The position numbers and the translations under genes are program-made. DNA of 64,000 nucleotides from Burkholderia ambifaria (GTDB lineage Bacteria; Pseudomonadota; Gammaproteobacteria; Burkholderiales; Burkholderiaceae): NCBI RefSeq assembly GCF_001443045.1, contig NZ_LKPJ01000005.1, positions 214,900 through 278,899 on the forward strand, given 5' to 3'. The notes below the pieces were generated by a model. The model made no database searches, had not been told where the DNA came from, and worked only from the letters and a program-made list of their open reading frames with translations. Each line of letters begins with the position of its first letter. Position 1 is the stretch's first letter. Below, piece by piece: positions 35,914-49,183 of this stretch.

Positions 35914-37134
35914 TCACGCCTTCAGCAGCGGCAGCGTGTCGAAGCGCTGCTGCAGCACGCGCGTCGCATCGAGCCCCCACCATGGCCCGAGCACGGTCGC
36001 ATAAAGCTGGCGAAAATCGACCGCGACCGGCAGGTTGCCGTTGCCGTCGAGCCGCCCGAGCGCGGGCACCGCACCGTACAGCCCGCCAGCCACGCGGCCG
36101 CCCATCACGAAGTGCGGCGCGGCGGTCCCGTGATCGGTGCCGTTGCTCTGGTTTTCGCGCACGCGCCGCCCGAATTCCGCATACGTCATCACGAGCGTCT
36201 GGTTCCAGCGCCCGAGTTCGATCAGCGCGCCGCGCATCGCGCTCATCCCTTCCGCGAACTGCTTGAGCAGCGCAGCCTGCTGTCCCGGCTGGTTCTGGTG
36301 CGTGTCGAATCCGTTGAGCGTGAGCCGCAGCACCGCGACGCCGTCCTGCGCGCCGGGCCCCGACGCTTCGCATGCCGCGAGCACCTGCATCGCGGTCTTC
36401 ACCGACGTCCCGAACGTACCGGCCGGAAAGGCCGTCCGGAACTCGCGCATCCCGCCACGCGGGCGCAGCCGGTCTGCCGCCTTCACGATGTCGTTCTCGA
36501 CGTCGATGATGTGCGCGAGCGCAGGGTTCCGCTCGCGCAGCGACGACGGCTCGGCCAGCCGCGCCGCGCGGATGAACTGTGCGGGATTGACAAGCGCAAT
36601 CGCGCGCGCGCCGTTCGCGAGGGGCCCCATCTCGGCGCTGCCGAGCACGACGCCGTCCGCCGCAAAGCCCGGCGGCACCGGCGCCTGCACGAACGTGCGC
36701 GTGAGCCAGCCTTCGTGCAGGTACTGATCCGAGCGCGACGCGGTATCCCAGATCTCGATCGAACGGAAATGCGACAGATTCGGCTGCGGATAGCCGACAC
36801 CCTGCACGATCGCGACCTGCCCGTCGCGCCACAGCGGCATCAGCGGCGCGAGCGACGGATGCAGCCCCGCATGCGCGTCGAGCTGCAGCACCTGGTCGCG
36901 CTTGATGCCGATGCTGCGGCGGAACTGGTAGTAGAGCGGATCCGCATACGGCACCACCGTGTTGAGGCCGTCGTTACCGCCCTTCAGTTCGACGAGGATC
37001 AGCACGTTCGCATAGCCAGCCGCGGGCTGCCGCCCCGCCGCGGCCGTCGATGCGGCCCGCGCGGGCGGCTGCCACAACGACACGCCCGCCGCGGCCGCGG
37101 CGCCCGTCAGCGTCAGAAAATCACGTCGGTTCAT
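35914..37134 (-). CDS. DUF1501 family exported protein
   Basis: A 406-residue protein with a twin-arginine signal (NRRDFLTLTGAAAAAGVSL) and the DUF1501 fold, which resembles the alkaline-phosphatase/sulfatase superfamily: VLILVELKGGNDGLNTVVPY, LSHFRSIEIWDTAS, VMTYAEFGRRVRENQSNGTDHGTAAPHFVMGG. The function is unknown; the DHGT and GRR segments are conserved. It follows a DUF1800 gene with 67 bp between, a pairing found widely in bacteria and thought to act together in the periplasm. Confidence 0.92.
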   Translation of the reverse strand: MNRRDFLTLTGAAAAAGVSLWQPPARAASTAAAGRQPAAGYANVLILVELKGGNDGLNTVVPYADPLYYQFRRSIGIKRDQVLQLDAHAGLHPSLAPLMPLWRDGQVAIVQGVGYPQPNLSHFRSIEIWDTASRSDQYLHEGWLTRTFVQAPVPPGFAADGVVLGSAEMGPLANGARAIALVNPAQFIRAARLAEPSSLRERNPALAHIIDVENDIVKAADRLRPRGGMREFRTAFPAGTFGTSVKTAMQVLAACEASGPGAQDGVAVLRLTLNGFDTHQNQPGQQAALLKQFAEGMSAMRGALIELGRWNQTLVMTYAEFGRRVRENQSNGTDHGTAAPHFVMGGRVAGGLYGAVPALGRLDGNGNLPVAVDFRQLYATVLGPWWGLDATRVLQQRFDTLPLLKA

Positions 37135-37201
37135 CGCGCATCCTTCGGTTCGCCGTGCGGTATGGCCACCGCTGCAGCGTGCCTGCTCGTCGTCGTTTCA
37201 G

Positions 37202-38719
37202 TCATTTCAGTTGATAGGCCGGATCCATCAGCAACGCCTCGAGATACGCGCTGCCGGTCGAGTCCGTATCGATCGCCGCGACCGGCGACACCGGCAGCAC
37301 CGCGTGCTGCAGTTGAAGCTCGGTGGACAATCCGGCAATCGCCTGCGGGCGCGCATGATACTGCGCGAGCCAGCGTTCGAGGTCGAATCGCAGGCCGCCG
37401 CGCGCGGGCCTGGCCGGCGCGCGGCGCATGCCGGCACCGGGCATGCCGGCACCGGACGCGGCGTCCGCAACCCGCATCGCATGCGCACGCGCATTCGGCA
37501 ACGGCGCCGCCATCGCGCGCGCGGGTGCCCGCATGCCGGCCGTCTCGGTCGCGCGGAACACCTGCTCGACGAACTGCTTGCGCGCGAGCAGCGTCGTGCT
37601 GTTGATCCACATCGCGCCTCCCGGCCAGCCCTTCACGTTCGGCGGATAGAACAGGTTCTGCCCGAGCGTGCGCACGGTGTTCGCGAGCATCTGCGGATCA
37701 CCGTAAGCGATGTCGAACAGCCGCACCGACCCGACGACGAACTCGGCTGGCGACTTGACGAGCACGCCGCGATTGCGCGGATCCCAGAATTCGTCGGTCG
37801 ACCATAGCGCGGCAAGCGCTGCGCGTATGTCGTAACCGCTCGCGCGAAACCGTTCGGCCACGACATCGAGCGCCCCGGTGTCGGGCGTATCGGACACGAA
37901 CTCGCGCCACAGCTTGCCCGCGATGAAGCGCGCGGTGTCGGGCCGCTTCAGCAGGATGTCGAGAAACCCGTCGCCGTCGAACGTGCCGGTCTCGCCGAGA
38001 ATCGTCTTGTCGCCCGCGTCGTGCCATTCGGGCCGCACCACGAAGCTCAGAGTATCGGGATCGACGCTCCAGCCGGTCATCGCGCGCGCGGCTTCCGTCA
38101 CGTCGTGCTGGGTGTATTGCCCTTCGCCGAGCGTGAACAGCTCCATCACCTCGCGCGCGAAATTCTCGTTCGGGCGTCCCTTGCGGTTGCTCGCGCCGTC
38201 GAGATACTGAAGCATCGCCGGATCCTTCGCGACCGCATGCAGCAGCGTGCCGAAGTTGCCGAGCGCCTCGCGGCGAAACAGCGCGTTCTGCACGGCCATC
38301 GTCTGCGGGTACGGAACCTTGTCCTGCCCGGACGTGAAGTGCCCGTGCCAGAACAGCGTCATGCGCTCGGTGAGCGGCGACGACGTCGCGACCATCTCGT
38401 TGATCCATGCCGCGCGCAACGCGTCGTAGCGGCGATTGCGCTCGCGCTGCTCGTCGCGCCGCATGTCGGGTGTGAGCGCCTGACGCTGCGCGCGGGTCGG
38501 CGGCAGCTCGGCGAGCCAGTCGGGCCAGGTCGTCACGGGGTCGCGGCGCACGTTGCCGAGCGCATCGGCCACGGCTTGCACACGTGTCATGCCGACGATG
38601 CGGACGACCTCGGCCGGAGCGGGAGAAAAGCCGGTACGGCTCAGGAAGAACAGCGCATCGTCGGCGTCGAGCGGCGCCTGCATCGCGGGCGGTGCCGGGG
38701 CGGCAGCGTTCGCTTTCAT
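37202..38719 (-). CDS. DUF1800 family protein
   Basis: A 505-residue protein of the DUF1800 family: LFFLSRTGFSPAPAEV, MTLFWHGHFTSGQDKV, AKDPAMLQYLDGASNRKGRPNENFAREVMELFTLGEGQYTQ, and YPPNVKGWPGGAMWINSTTLLAR, which are the usual blocks. Function is unknown. No clear signal peptide is seen at the chosen start. An insertion with repeated GMPGAGM and PAR (about residues 400-440) is low-complexity and probably a flexible linker. It is first in a two-gene unit with the DUF1501 gene. Confidence 0.92.
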   Translation of the reverse strand: MKANAAAPAPPAMQAPLDADDALFFLSRTGFSPAPAEVVRIVGMTRVQAVADALGNVRRDPVTTWPDWLAELPPTRAQRQALTPDMRRDEQRERNRRYDALRAAWINEMVATSSPLTERMTLFWHGHFTSGQDKVPYPQTMAVQNALFRREALGNFGTLLHAVAKDPAMLQYLDGASNRKGRPNENFAREVMELFTLGEGQYTQHDVTEAARAMTGWSVDPDTLSFVVRPEWHDAGDKTILGETGTFDGDGFLDILLKRPDTARFIAGKLWREFVSDTPDTGALDVVAERFRASGYDIRAALAALWSTDEFWDPRNRGVLVKSPAEFVVGSVRLFDIAYGDPQMLANTVRTLGQNLFYPPNVKGWPGGAMWINSTTLLARKQFVEQVFRATETAGMRAPARAMAAPLPNARAHAMRVADAASGAGMPGAGMRRAPARPARGGLRFDLERWLAQYHARPQAIAGLSTELQLQHAVLPVSPVAAIDTDSTGSAYLEALLMDPAYQLK

Positions 38720-38839
38720 CGTCGTGGACTCCCGGAACGCACCGGCGGTGCGGATGCCGGTTCAACGGCAGCACGCATGCGAAAGTTGACGGAAAAATTG
38801 CTACGGAATCTTCCCGCGCCGTGCGAAGGCGCGTGCGTG

Positions 38840-39118
38840 TCAGCGCTTGTACAGCTCGCGGACGGCGTCCTCGATGTGCTGGCGCAGCAGGTGGCGCTCC
38901 TCGGGCGTCATGTGCCCGTCGCGGCGGTGCTGTTCGAGATCGGGAGGCACGGCGGAACGGACCGCCATGTCGGCGGCGCGGTCGGACTGCGGCACTTTGC
39001 CGCGCAGCAGCTTGCGCGACGATGCGCCCTGCTCGGGGCGCTGCGCATACGCGAAGTTCGACGCATATGGACCGGCAAGTGCGATCGTCAGCATCAGTGC
39101 AATCCGGGCAGATCGCAT
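38840..39118 (-). CDS. Small exported protein of unknown function
   Basis: A 92-residue hypothetical protein with a signal peptide (ARIALMLTIALAGPYASNFAYA, cleavage near residue 26). The mature part is polar, with SRKLLRGKVPQS and a C-terminal helix rich in charged residues (MTPEERHLLRQHIEDAVRELYKR), which resembles the end of small periplasmic helical proteins. No family recognised. It lies 120 bp upstream of the DUF1800 gene on the same strand and may be co-transcribed. Confidence 0.65.
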   Translation of the reverse strand: MRSARIALMLTIALAGPYASNFAYAQRPEQGASSRKLLRGKVPQSDRAADMAVRSAVPPDLEQHRRDGHMTPEERHLLRQHIEDAVRELYKR

Positions 39119-39316
39119 GACCGTCCTCGCTTCTTTGGTCGATTTGTTCCCTTCGTCACGCGGCAACCGGTTACCTCTGGTACTTGAAAAACCCTGCGGA
39201 ATTCGGGTGTACAAAGATGAAAGATGGAGTGCAGGGGAGTATCTACCGAATTTCGGCTTCGAGTAAAGGAATCTCTATAGCCTGCCTTTACTCCGCACGG
39301 CACTACGGGTAAATTT

Positions 39317-39332
39317 TGTAACGGACTGTTAC
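39317..39332 (+). promoter_or_regulatory. Candidate OmpR binding site upstream of ompR
   Basis: Two direct copies of TGTNAC (TGTAAC at 39317-39322, TGTTAC at 39327-39332) exactly 10 bp apart, 54-69 bp before the ompR start. Tandem 10-bp half-sites of the GTTAC/TGTNAC type are how OmpR-class proteins bind DNA, so autoregulation is plausible. Confidence 0.45.
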
Positions 39333-39385
39333 GCACGAAAATACGCAACCGTGCGTGATTTCCCATTCGCGATAAGATGCCGCTC

Positions 39386-40111
39386 ATGGAAACGAAAAAC
39401 CCCTCCAAGATTCTCGTCGTCGACGACGACCCGCGCCTGCGCGATCTGCTGCGCCGCTATCTCGGCGAGCAGGGTTTCAACGTATACGTCGCGGAGAACG
39501 CGACCGCGATGAACAAGCTCTGGGTGCGCGAGCGTTTCGACCTGCTCGTGCTCGACCTGATGCTGCCGGGCGAAGACGGCCTGTCGATCTGCCGCCGCCT
39601 GCGCGGCAGCAACGACCGCACGCCGATCATCATGCTCACCGCGAAGGGCGAGGATGTCGATCGCATCGTCGGCCTCGAGATGGGCGCCGACGACTACCTG
39701 CCGAAGCCGTTCAACCCGCGCGAACTCGTCGCGCGGATTCACGCGGTGCTGCGCCGCCAGGCGCCGGCCGAACTGCCGGGCGCGCCGTCGGAAACGACCG
39801 AGGTGTTCGAGTTCGGCGAGTTCTCGCTGAACCTCGCCACGCGCACGCTGACGAAGTCGGGCCAGGAAATTCCTCTGACGACCGGCGAATTCTCGGTGCT
39901 GAAGGTGTTCGCGCGCCATCCGCGCCAGCCGCTGTCGCGCGAGAAGCTGATGGAACTCGCGCGCGGCCGTGAATACGAAGTGTTCGACCGCAGCCTCGAC
40001 GTGCAAATCTCGCGCCTGCGCAAGCTGATCGAACCGGATCCGGGCAGCCCGCGCTTCATCCAGACCGTCTGGGGCCTCGGCTACGTGTTCATCCCGGACG
40101 GCGCCGCCTGA
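39386..40111 (+). CDS. ompR: Response regulator OmpR
   Basis: A 241-residue DNA-binding response regulator. The receiver domain has the acidic pocket DDDPRLRD, the phosphorylated Asp in LLVLDLMLPGEDG, the Thr in MLTAKGED and the Lys in YLPKPFN; the C-terminal winged helix of the OmpR type follows (GEFSVLKVFARHPRQPLSREKLMELARGREYEVFDRSLDVQISRLRKLIE, then VWGLGYVF). It pairs with the kinase gene 40 bp downstream in the osmosensing OmpR/EnvZ system that controls porins. ATG at 39377 is an alternative start. Confidence 0.95.
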   Translation: METKNPSKILVVDDDPRLRDLLRRYLGEQGFNVYVAENATAMNKLWVRERFDLLVLDLMLPGEDGLSICRRLRGSNDRTPIIMLTAKGEDVDRIVGLEMGADDYLPKPFNPRELVARIHAVLRRQAPAELPGAPSETTEVFEFGEFSLNLATRTLTKSGQEIPLTTGEFSVLKVFARHPRQPLSREKLMELARGREYEVFDRSLDVQISRLRKLIEPDPGSPRFIQTVWGLGYVFIPDGAA

Positions 40112-40151
40112 TCTTTTTCCTTTCCGGTTTCGCCCGTCCACGGCCCGTCCC

Positions 40152-41513
40152 ATGCGTATCGACCGGCGCCTCCTGCAGCTCGCGTTCGGCGGGCTGTTCT
40201 GGCGCACATTCCTGCTGATCGCGCTGCTGATCTCGGTCAGTCTCGCCGCGTGGTTCCAGAGCTTTCGCGTGATCGAGCGCGAGCCGCGCGCGCAGCGCGT
40301 CGCGCTGCAGCTCGTCGCGATCGTGAAGCTCACGCGCACCGCCCTGCTCTATTCCGATCCCGATTTGCGGCGCGCGCTGCTGCAGGATCTCGAGAGCAAC
40401 GAGGGCGTGCGCGTTTACCCGCGCGAGAAAACCGACAAGTTCAAGCTGCAGCCCGACGAATCGCTGAACCGCCTGATCGAACACGACATCCGCAGCCGCC
40501 TCGGCGACGATACCGTGATCGCGCAGTCGGTCAACGACATCCCCGGCGTGTGGATCAGCTTCAAGATCGACGACGACGATTACTGGGTCGCGCTCGATCG
40601 CGACCAGCTCGACAACGTCACGGGCCTGCAGTGGGCCGGCTGGGGCCTGTTCGCGCTCGCACTGTCGCTGTTCGGCTCCGCGTTCATCACGAGCCTCGTG
40701 AACCGGCCGTTCTCGCGGCTCGCGCTCGCCGCCCGCCAGGTCGGTTCCGGCCAGGCGCCGGAGCCGCTGCCCGAGCGCGGGATGGGCGTCGCGGCCGACA
40801 CCAACCGCAGCTTCAACCAGATGGTGCGCGACCTCGAACAGCTCGAGGCCGATCGCGCGCTGATGCTCGCGGGCATCTCGCACGACCTGCGCACGCCGCT
40901 CGCGCGGCTGCGGCTCGAGACCGAGATGAGTCCATCCGACCAGGCGACCAAGGACGCGATGGTCGACGACATCGAACAGATGGACCGCATCATCGCGGCC
41001 TTCATCGATTACGCGCGGCCGACCCAGCGCAAGCCGGAGCCGGTCGACCTGTCGTCGATCGCGCAGGAAGTCGCCGCGCGCGTATCGGGCGAGGACGGCG
41101 TCGAGATCCGCACGCGGCTCGCGCCGAGCGCGGTGATCGAAGCCGACGAAACCGACATGCGCCGCGTGATCGGCAACCTCGTCGAGAACGCGCGCAAATA
41201 CGGCCAGAGCCGGCAGGACGGCGTGTCGCGCATCACGCTCGAGACGCGCGTGACGCACGCGCGCGTCGAGCTGTCGGTGAGTGACGAAGGTCCCGGCATT
41301 CCCGAGGATCAGTTGCCGCTCGTGATGCGGCCGTTCTACCGCGTCGACACGGCGCGCACCAAGGCGGACGGCACGGGGCTCGGCATGGCGATCGTGCTGC
41401 GCCTCGTCGGCCGCTATCGCGGCGCGCTGCGCCTGCGCAACCGCAACCCCGAAGCGGGCCTTGAAGTCACCCTCGAATTCCCCGGCGCCGGCAAGGCGCG
41501 TGCGACGGCGTGA
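40152..41513 (+). CDS. envZ: Osmosensor histidine kinase EnvZ
   Basis: A 453-residue inner-membrane kinase. Transmembrane segment 1 is at residues ~13-35 (GLFWRTFLLIALLISVSLAAWF) and segment 2 at ~160-180 (WAGWGLFALALSLFGSAFITSL), bracketing a periplasmic domain. Then come HAMP, the dimerisation domain with the phosphorylated His (GISHDLRTPLARLRLE), and the ATPase domain with NLVENARKYG, DEGPGIPEDQLP and GTGLGMAIV. All catalytic boxes are present. It forms an operon with ompR. Confidence 0.95.
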   Translation: MRIDRRLLQLAFGGLFWRTFLLIALLISVSLAAWFQSFRVIEREPRAQRVALQLVAIVKLTRTALLYSDPDLRRALLQDLESNEGVRVYPREKTDKFKLQPDESLNRLIEHDIRSRLGDDTVIAQSVNDIPGVWISFKIDDDDYWVALDRDQLDNVTGLQWAGWGLFALALSLFGSAFITSLVNRPFSRLALAARQVGSGQAPEPLPERGMGVAADTNRSFNQMVRDLEQLEADRALMLAGISHDLRTPLARLRLETEMSPSDQATKDAMVDDIEQMDRIIAAFIDYARPTQRKPEPVDLSSIAQEVAARVSGEDGVEIRTRLAPSAVIEADETDMRRVIGNLVENARKYGQSRQDGVSRITLETRVTHARVELSVSDEGPGIPEDQLPLVMRPFYRVDTARTKADGTGLGMAIVLRLVGRYRGALRLRNRNPEAGLEVTLEFPGAGKARATA

Positions 41514-41554
41514 CGCGTTCGCGCACGCTTCTTGCGGGTCACACTATCGCCGCG

Positions 41555-41619
41555 GTTGAAAAAAACTATGAGGCTTGTTAGCCAAAATCTATTGAAGCGT
41601 CTTGCTAATAGTGTTAAAG
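41555..41619 (+). promoter_or_regulatory. Candidate OxyR site and promoter of ahpC
   Basis: Four OxyR-like blocks in the expected order: GTTG (41555), CTAT (41566), TTAG (41578) and CTAT (41589), with spacers of 7, 8 and 7, matching the ATAG-N7-CTAT pair twice (13 of 16 block bases). Directly after it TTGAAG (41592-41597) and TAAAGT-like bases at 41614-41620 could be the -35 and -10. An OxyR dimer-of-dimers next to the -35 would fit activation by peroxide. Confidence 0.45.
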
Positions 41620-41702
41620 TCTGCCCCATGCTGTCACATCAACGTTGCAGCACCGAGGTAGCTTGACTCAGTCTTCTTCCCAACTCATACAGGAGTATCC
41701 GC

Positions 41703-42251
41703 ATGAAAACCGTGGGCGATAAACTCGAAGCATTCACCGTCGTAGCCGCGAAGCCGGGCTTCAACAACCACGAGGAAAACGGCCAGTCGGCGTTCGAGAC
41801 CGTCACCGAAGCGTCGTTCCCGGGCAAGTGGAAGATCATCTACTTCTATCCGAAGGATTTCACGTTCGTGTGCCCGACGGAAATCGTCGAGTTCGCGAAG
41901 CTCACGAAGCAGTTCGAAGAGCGCGACGCCGTCCTGCTCGGCGGCAGCTCGGACAACGAATTCGTCAAGCTCGCATGGCGCCGTGAGCACAAGGACCTGA
42001 ACAAGCTGAACCACTACTCGTTCGGCGACGTCAAGGGCGAGCTGATCGACCAGCTCGGCGTGCGCGACAAGGAAGCCGGCGTGGCCCTGCGCGCGACGTT
42101 CATCGTCGACCCGGACAACACGATCCAGCACGTTTCGGTGAACAACCTGAACGTCGGCCGTAGCCCGGAAGAAGTCCTGCGCATTCTGGACGGCCTGCAA
42201 ACGGACGAACTGTGCCCGTGCAACCGCGCAGTCGGCGGCGCAACGCTGTAA
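41703..42251 (+). CDS. ahpC: Alkyl hydroperoxide reductase AhpC (peroxiredoxin)
   Basis: A 182-residue two-Cys peroxiredoxin that reduces organic peroxides and hydrogen peroxide in the cytoplasm. The peroxidatic cysteine is Cys57 in FTFVCPTEI; the resolving cysteines lie near the C-terminus in ELCPCNRAVGG, the arrangement of the mycobacterial/actinobacterial type that uses AhpD. It has the typical EASFPGKWKIIYFYPKDF. The partner ahpD follows 76 bp later. The strong ribosome site AGGAG lies 8 bp before the ATG. Confidence 0.95.
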   Translation: MKTVGDKLEAFTVVAAKPGFNNHEENGQSAFETVTEASFPGKWKIIYFYPKDFTFVCPTEIVEFAKLTKQFEERDAVLLGGSSDNEFVKLAWRREHKDLNKLNHYSFGDVKGELIDQLGVRDKEAGVALRATFIVDPDNTIQHVSVNNLNVGRSPEEVLRILDGLQTDELCPCNRAVGGATL

Positions 42252-42266
42252 GCGCATCGATGCACG

Positions 42267-42302
42267 AAGCCCGCGGCGCACGTCCTGCCTGCGGGCTTTT
42301 TT
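42267..42302 (+). terminator. Terminator between ahpC and ahpD
   Basis: Stem AGCCCGC / GCGGGCT (42268-42274, 42291-42297) followed by T6. It lies inside the ahpC-ahpD unit, so part of the transcripts may stop here and ahpC would be made in excess of ahpD. Confidence 0.85.
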
Positions 42303-42327
42303 AACGGCCAACCCATAGGAGATATCA

Positions 42328-42855
42328 ATGGAATTCATCGACTCGATTAAGGCGCGCATCCCCGACTACGCGAAGGATATTCGCTTGAACCTCGACGGCA
42401 CGATCTCGCGCTCGTCGCTCGAAGGCAACGATGCGGTCGGCGTCGCGCTGGCGGCGGCTGTTGCGGCGAAGAGCACGATCCTCGTGAAGACGATCCGCGA
42501 AGCCGGCGTGCTGTCGCCCGAAGAGACGAACGCCGTGCTGACGGCGGCCGCGCTGATGGGGATGAACAACACCTGGTATCCGTATGTCGAGATGGCCGAC
42601 GACGCCGACCTGAAGACGCAGCGTGCCGAGCTGCGGATGGGCGCGTATGCGTCGCACGGCGGCGTCGACAAGCGCCGGTTCGAGATGTACGCGCTCGCCG
42701 CGTCGATCGTCGGCAAGTGCCACTTCTGTGTGAAGTCGCACTACGCGCTGCTGAAGAACGAGCAAGGGATGACAACGACGCAACTGCGCGACGTCGGCCG
42801 CATCGCGTCGGTGATCAACGCCGCCGCGCAGGTCATCGCCGCCGAAGGCGAGTAA
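42328..42855 (+). CDS. ahpD: Alkylhydroperoxidase AhpD
   Basis: A 175-residue protein that reduces AhpC and itself has weak peroxidase activity. The active site is Cys131-x-x-Cys134 in GKCHFCVKSHYALL with a nearby His; the upstream helices (MGMNNTWYPYVEMA, ELRMGAYASHGGVDKRRFEMYALAASIVG) are typical of the AhpD fold. It is 76 bp after ahpC with its own TAGGAG site. It ends at a strong bidirectional terminator shared with the convergent ispF. Confidence 0.95.
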   Translation: MEFIDSIKARIPDYAKDIRLNLDGTISRSSLEGNDAVGVALAAAVAAKSTILVKTIREAGVLSPEETNAVLTAAALMGMNNTWYPYVEMADDADLKTQRAELRMGAYASHGGVDKRRFEMYALAASIVGKCHFCVKSHYALLKNEQGMTTTQLRDVGRIASVINAAAQVIAAEGE

Positions 42856-42884
42856 GCGGCCGGGCCGCCCCCGGGCCGCCAAAC

Positions 42885-42916
42885 AAAAATGCCACGCAAA
42901 CGCGTGGCATTTTTTT
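42885..42916. terminator. Bidirectional terminator between ahpD and ispF
   Basis: Perfect 9-bp stem ATGCCACGC / GCGTGGCAT with a 4-base loop, A run on the left and T7 on the right. Confidence 0.92.
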
Positions 42917-42997
42917 CATTCCGGCGGCACGACCTGCGCACCGCGTCCGACACCGGCGTCAAACCGGCATCAAACCGGCATCGGCGGCATCAGGCGC

Positions 42998-43483
42998 TCA
43001 CGCGCCCTGCTTCACCAGCAGCGCGGCAGCCTGCGCCTCGATGCCCTCGCCGCGGCCGAGGTAGCCGAGCTTCTCGTTGGTCTTCGCCTTCACGTTCACG
43101 CGCTCGAGCGGCAGCCCGAGATCGGCCGCGATGTTCGCGCGCATCCCGTCGATATGCGGCGCGAGCTTCGGCGCCTGCGCGATCACGGTGCTGTCGACGT
43201 TCTGGATCGTGAAGCCGGCCGCCTTCACGCGAGCGACGCACTCGCGCAGCAGCACGCGGCTGTCCGCGCCCTTGAACGCCGCGTCGGTGTCGGAGAAATG
43301 GCGGCCGATGTCGCCGAGCGCCGCCGCGCCGAACAGCGCGTCGGTGATCGCGTGCAGCAGCACGTCCGCGTCCGAATGGCCGAGCAGGCCGCGCTCGTAT
43401 GGAATCGTCACGCCGCCGATGATGAGGGGGCGCCCCGGGACGAGCTGGTGCACGTCGTAGCCTTGTCCGATTCTGAAATCCAT
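42998..43483 (-). CDS. ispF: 2-C-methyl-D-erythritol 2,4-cyclodiphosphate synthase
   Basis: A 161-residue trimeric enzyme of the non-mevalonate isoprenoid pathway that makes MEcPP from CDP-ME 2-phosphate. Zinc ligands are in [11 protein letters not shown] (Asp, His) and the loop [18 protein letters not shown]; the C-terminal [21 protein letters not shown] is typical. It follows ispD by 30 bp on the same strand, forming the conserved ispDF operon. Confidence 0.98.
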   Translation of the reverse strand: MDFRIGQGYDVHQLVPGRPLIIGGVTIPYERGLLGHSDADVLLHAITDALFGAAALGDIGRHFSDTDAAFKGADSRVLLRECVARVKAAGFTIQNVDSTVIAQAPKLAPHIDGMRANIAADLGLPLERVNVKAKTNEKLGYLGRGEGIEAQAAALLVKQGA

Positions 43484-43513
43484 GCGTATTCCGGTTGAGA
43501 TGTGAGGTGAAAG

Positions 43514-47806
<4,293 letters not shown>

Positions 47807-47902
47807 CGGCACGGCCGCGATGCTGCACCGCATCGCGGCCGGCGAAGGCGGGCGGACGCGTTTTTGAGTATGATTTTCCCATTCATCAGACGGAGTTTTG
47901 CC

Positions 47903-49123
47903 ATGTCCACTCTCGACGCGACGGCGCCGTCCGCCGCCGACCAAGGCGACGCCTCGCTCGTCAGCCTGCCCTGGATCAAGCAGTTGGTGTCGATGGACAC
48001 GACGAGCCGCGTGCCGAACCTCGGCCTGATCGAAACGGTGCGCGACGCGCTTGCCGCGAAGGGCATCGCGTCGACGCTCACGCACGATCCGCGCGAAGGC
48101 TGGGCCAACCTGTTCGCGACCGTGCCCGCATACGACGGCTCGACCGACGGCGGCATCGTGCTGTCGGGGCACACCGACGTCGTGCCGGTCGACGGCCAGC
48201 AGTGGGACAGCGACCCGTTCGCGCCCGAGCTGCGCGACGGCCGCCTGTACGGCCGCGGCACGTGCGACATGAAGGGCTTCATCGGCACGGCGCTCGCGCT
48301 GTTGCCCGAGATGCAAGCGACCCGGCTCGGGAAGCCGATCCATTTCGCGCTGTCCTATGACGAGGAAATCGGCTGCGCGGGCGCACCGCTCCTGATCGCC
48401 GATCTCGTCAAGCGCGGCGTGAAGCCGTCCGGCTGCATCGTCGGCGAGCCCACCAGCATGCGGCCGATCATCGCGCACAAGGGCATCAACGCGTACCGCT
48501 GCTGCGTGCGCGGCCATGCGGCGCACTCGTCGCTGACGCCGAAGGGCCTGAACGCGATCGAGTACGCGGCGCGCCTCATCTGCCACATCCGCGACGTCGC
48601 CGACCGCTTCCGTGCCGAAGGCCCGTTCGACGAGCTGTACGACGTGCCGTTCACGACCGCGCAGACGAGCACGATCCAGGGCGGCAACGCGATCAATACG
48701 GTGCCGGCCGAATGCCGGTTCGACTTCGAGTTCCGCAACCTGCCGACGCTCGATCCCGAGCAGATCTTCACGCGCATCGAAGCGTATGCGCAGGAAACGC
48801 TGCTGCCGCAGATGCGTCGCGAGCATCCGAACGCGGCGATCGAGTTCTCGAAGATCGCCGCGGCGCCGGGGCTCGACGCGACCGAACAGGCCGCGATCAC
48901 GCAGCTCGTGCGCGCGCTGACGGCCGACCAGGACAAGCGCAAGGTCGCCTACGGCACCGAGGCCGGCCTGTTCGAGCGCGCGGGTATCCCGAGCATCGTC
49001 TGCGGGCCCGGCAACATCGAGCAGGCACACAAGCCGAACGAGTATGTCGAGCTCGCGCAGCTCGCCGGCTGCGAGCAGTTCCTGCGCAAGTTCATCCGCA
49101 GCATGTCGGTCGACGCACACTGA
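47903..49123 (+). CDS. argE: Acetylornithine deacetylase
   Basis: A 406-residue M20 metallopeptidase-family enzyme that hydrolyses N-acetylornithine to ornithine in arginine synthesis. Metal ligands are in LSGHTDVVPVDGQ (His and Asp), GRGTCDMKGF, and the catalytic Glu in YDEEIGCAGA; EPTSMRPIIAHKG and the dimerisation domain follow, and the end carries the last His ligand (GNIEQAHKPNEYV). Related M20 deacylases act on other acyl-amino acids, so substrate is likely but not certain. Start chosen at 47903 (GGAG upstream). It is 97 bp after mfd. Confidence 0.9.
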   Translation: MSTLDATAPSAADQGDASLVSLPWIKQLVSMDTTSRVPNLGLIETVRDALAAKGIASTLTHDPREGWANLFATVPAYDGSTDGGIVLSGHTDVVPVDGQQWDSDPFAPELRDGRLYGRGTCDMKGFIGTALALLPEMQATRLGKPIHFALSYDEEIGCAGAPLLIADLVKRGVKPSGCIVGEPTSMRPIIAHKGINAYRCCVRGHAAHSSLTPKGLNAIEYAARLICHIRDVADRFRAEGPFDELYDVPFTTAQTSTIQGGNAINTVPAECRFDFEFRNLPTLDPEQIFTRIEAYAQETLLPQMRREHPNAAIEFSKIAAAPGLDATEQAAITQLVRALTADQDKRKVAYGTEAGLFERAGIPSIVCGPGNIEQAHKPNEYVELAQLAGCEQFLRKFIRSMSVDAH

Positions 49124-49183
49124 CCGCCCGCCACGCCGGCCTGCGTGTGCGGGCCGGCCCCTACCCCCGCCACCCGCCACGTC

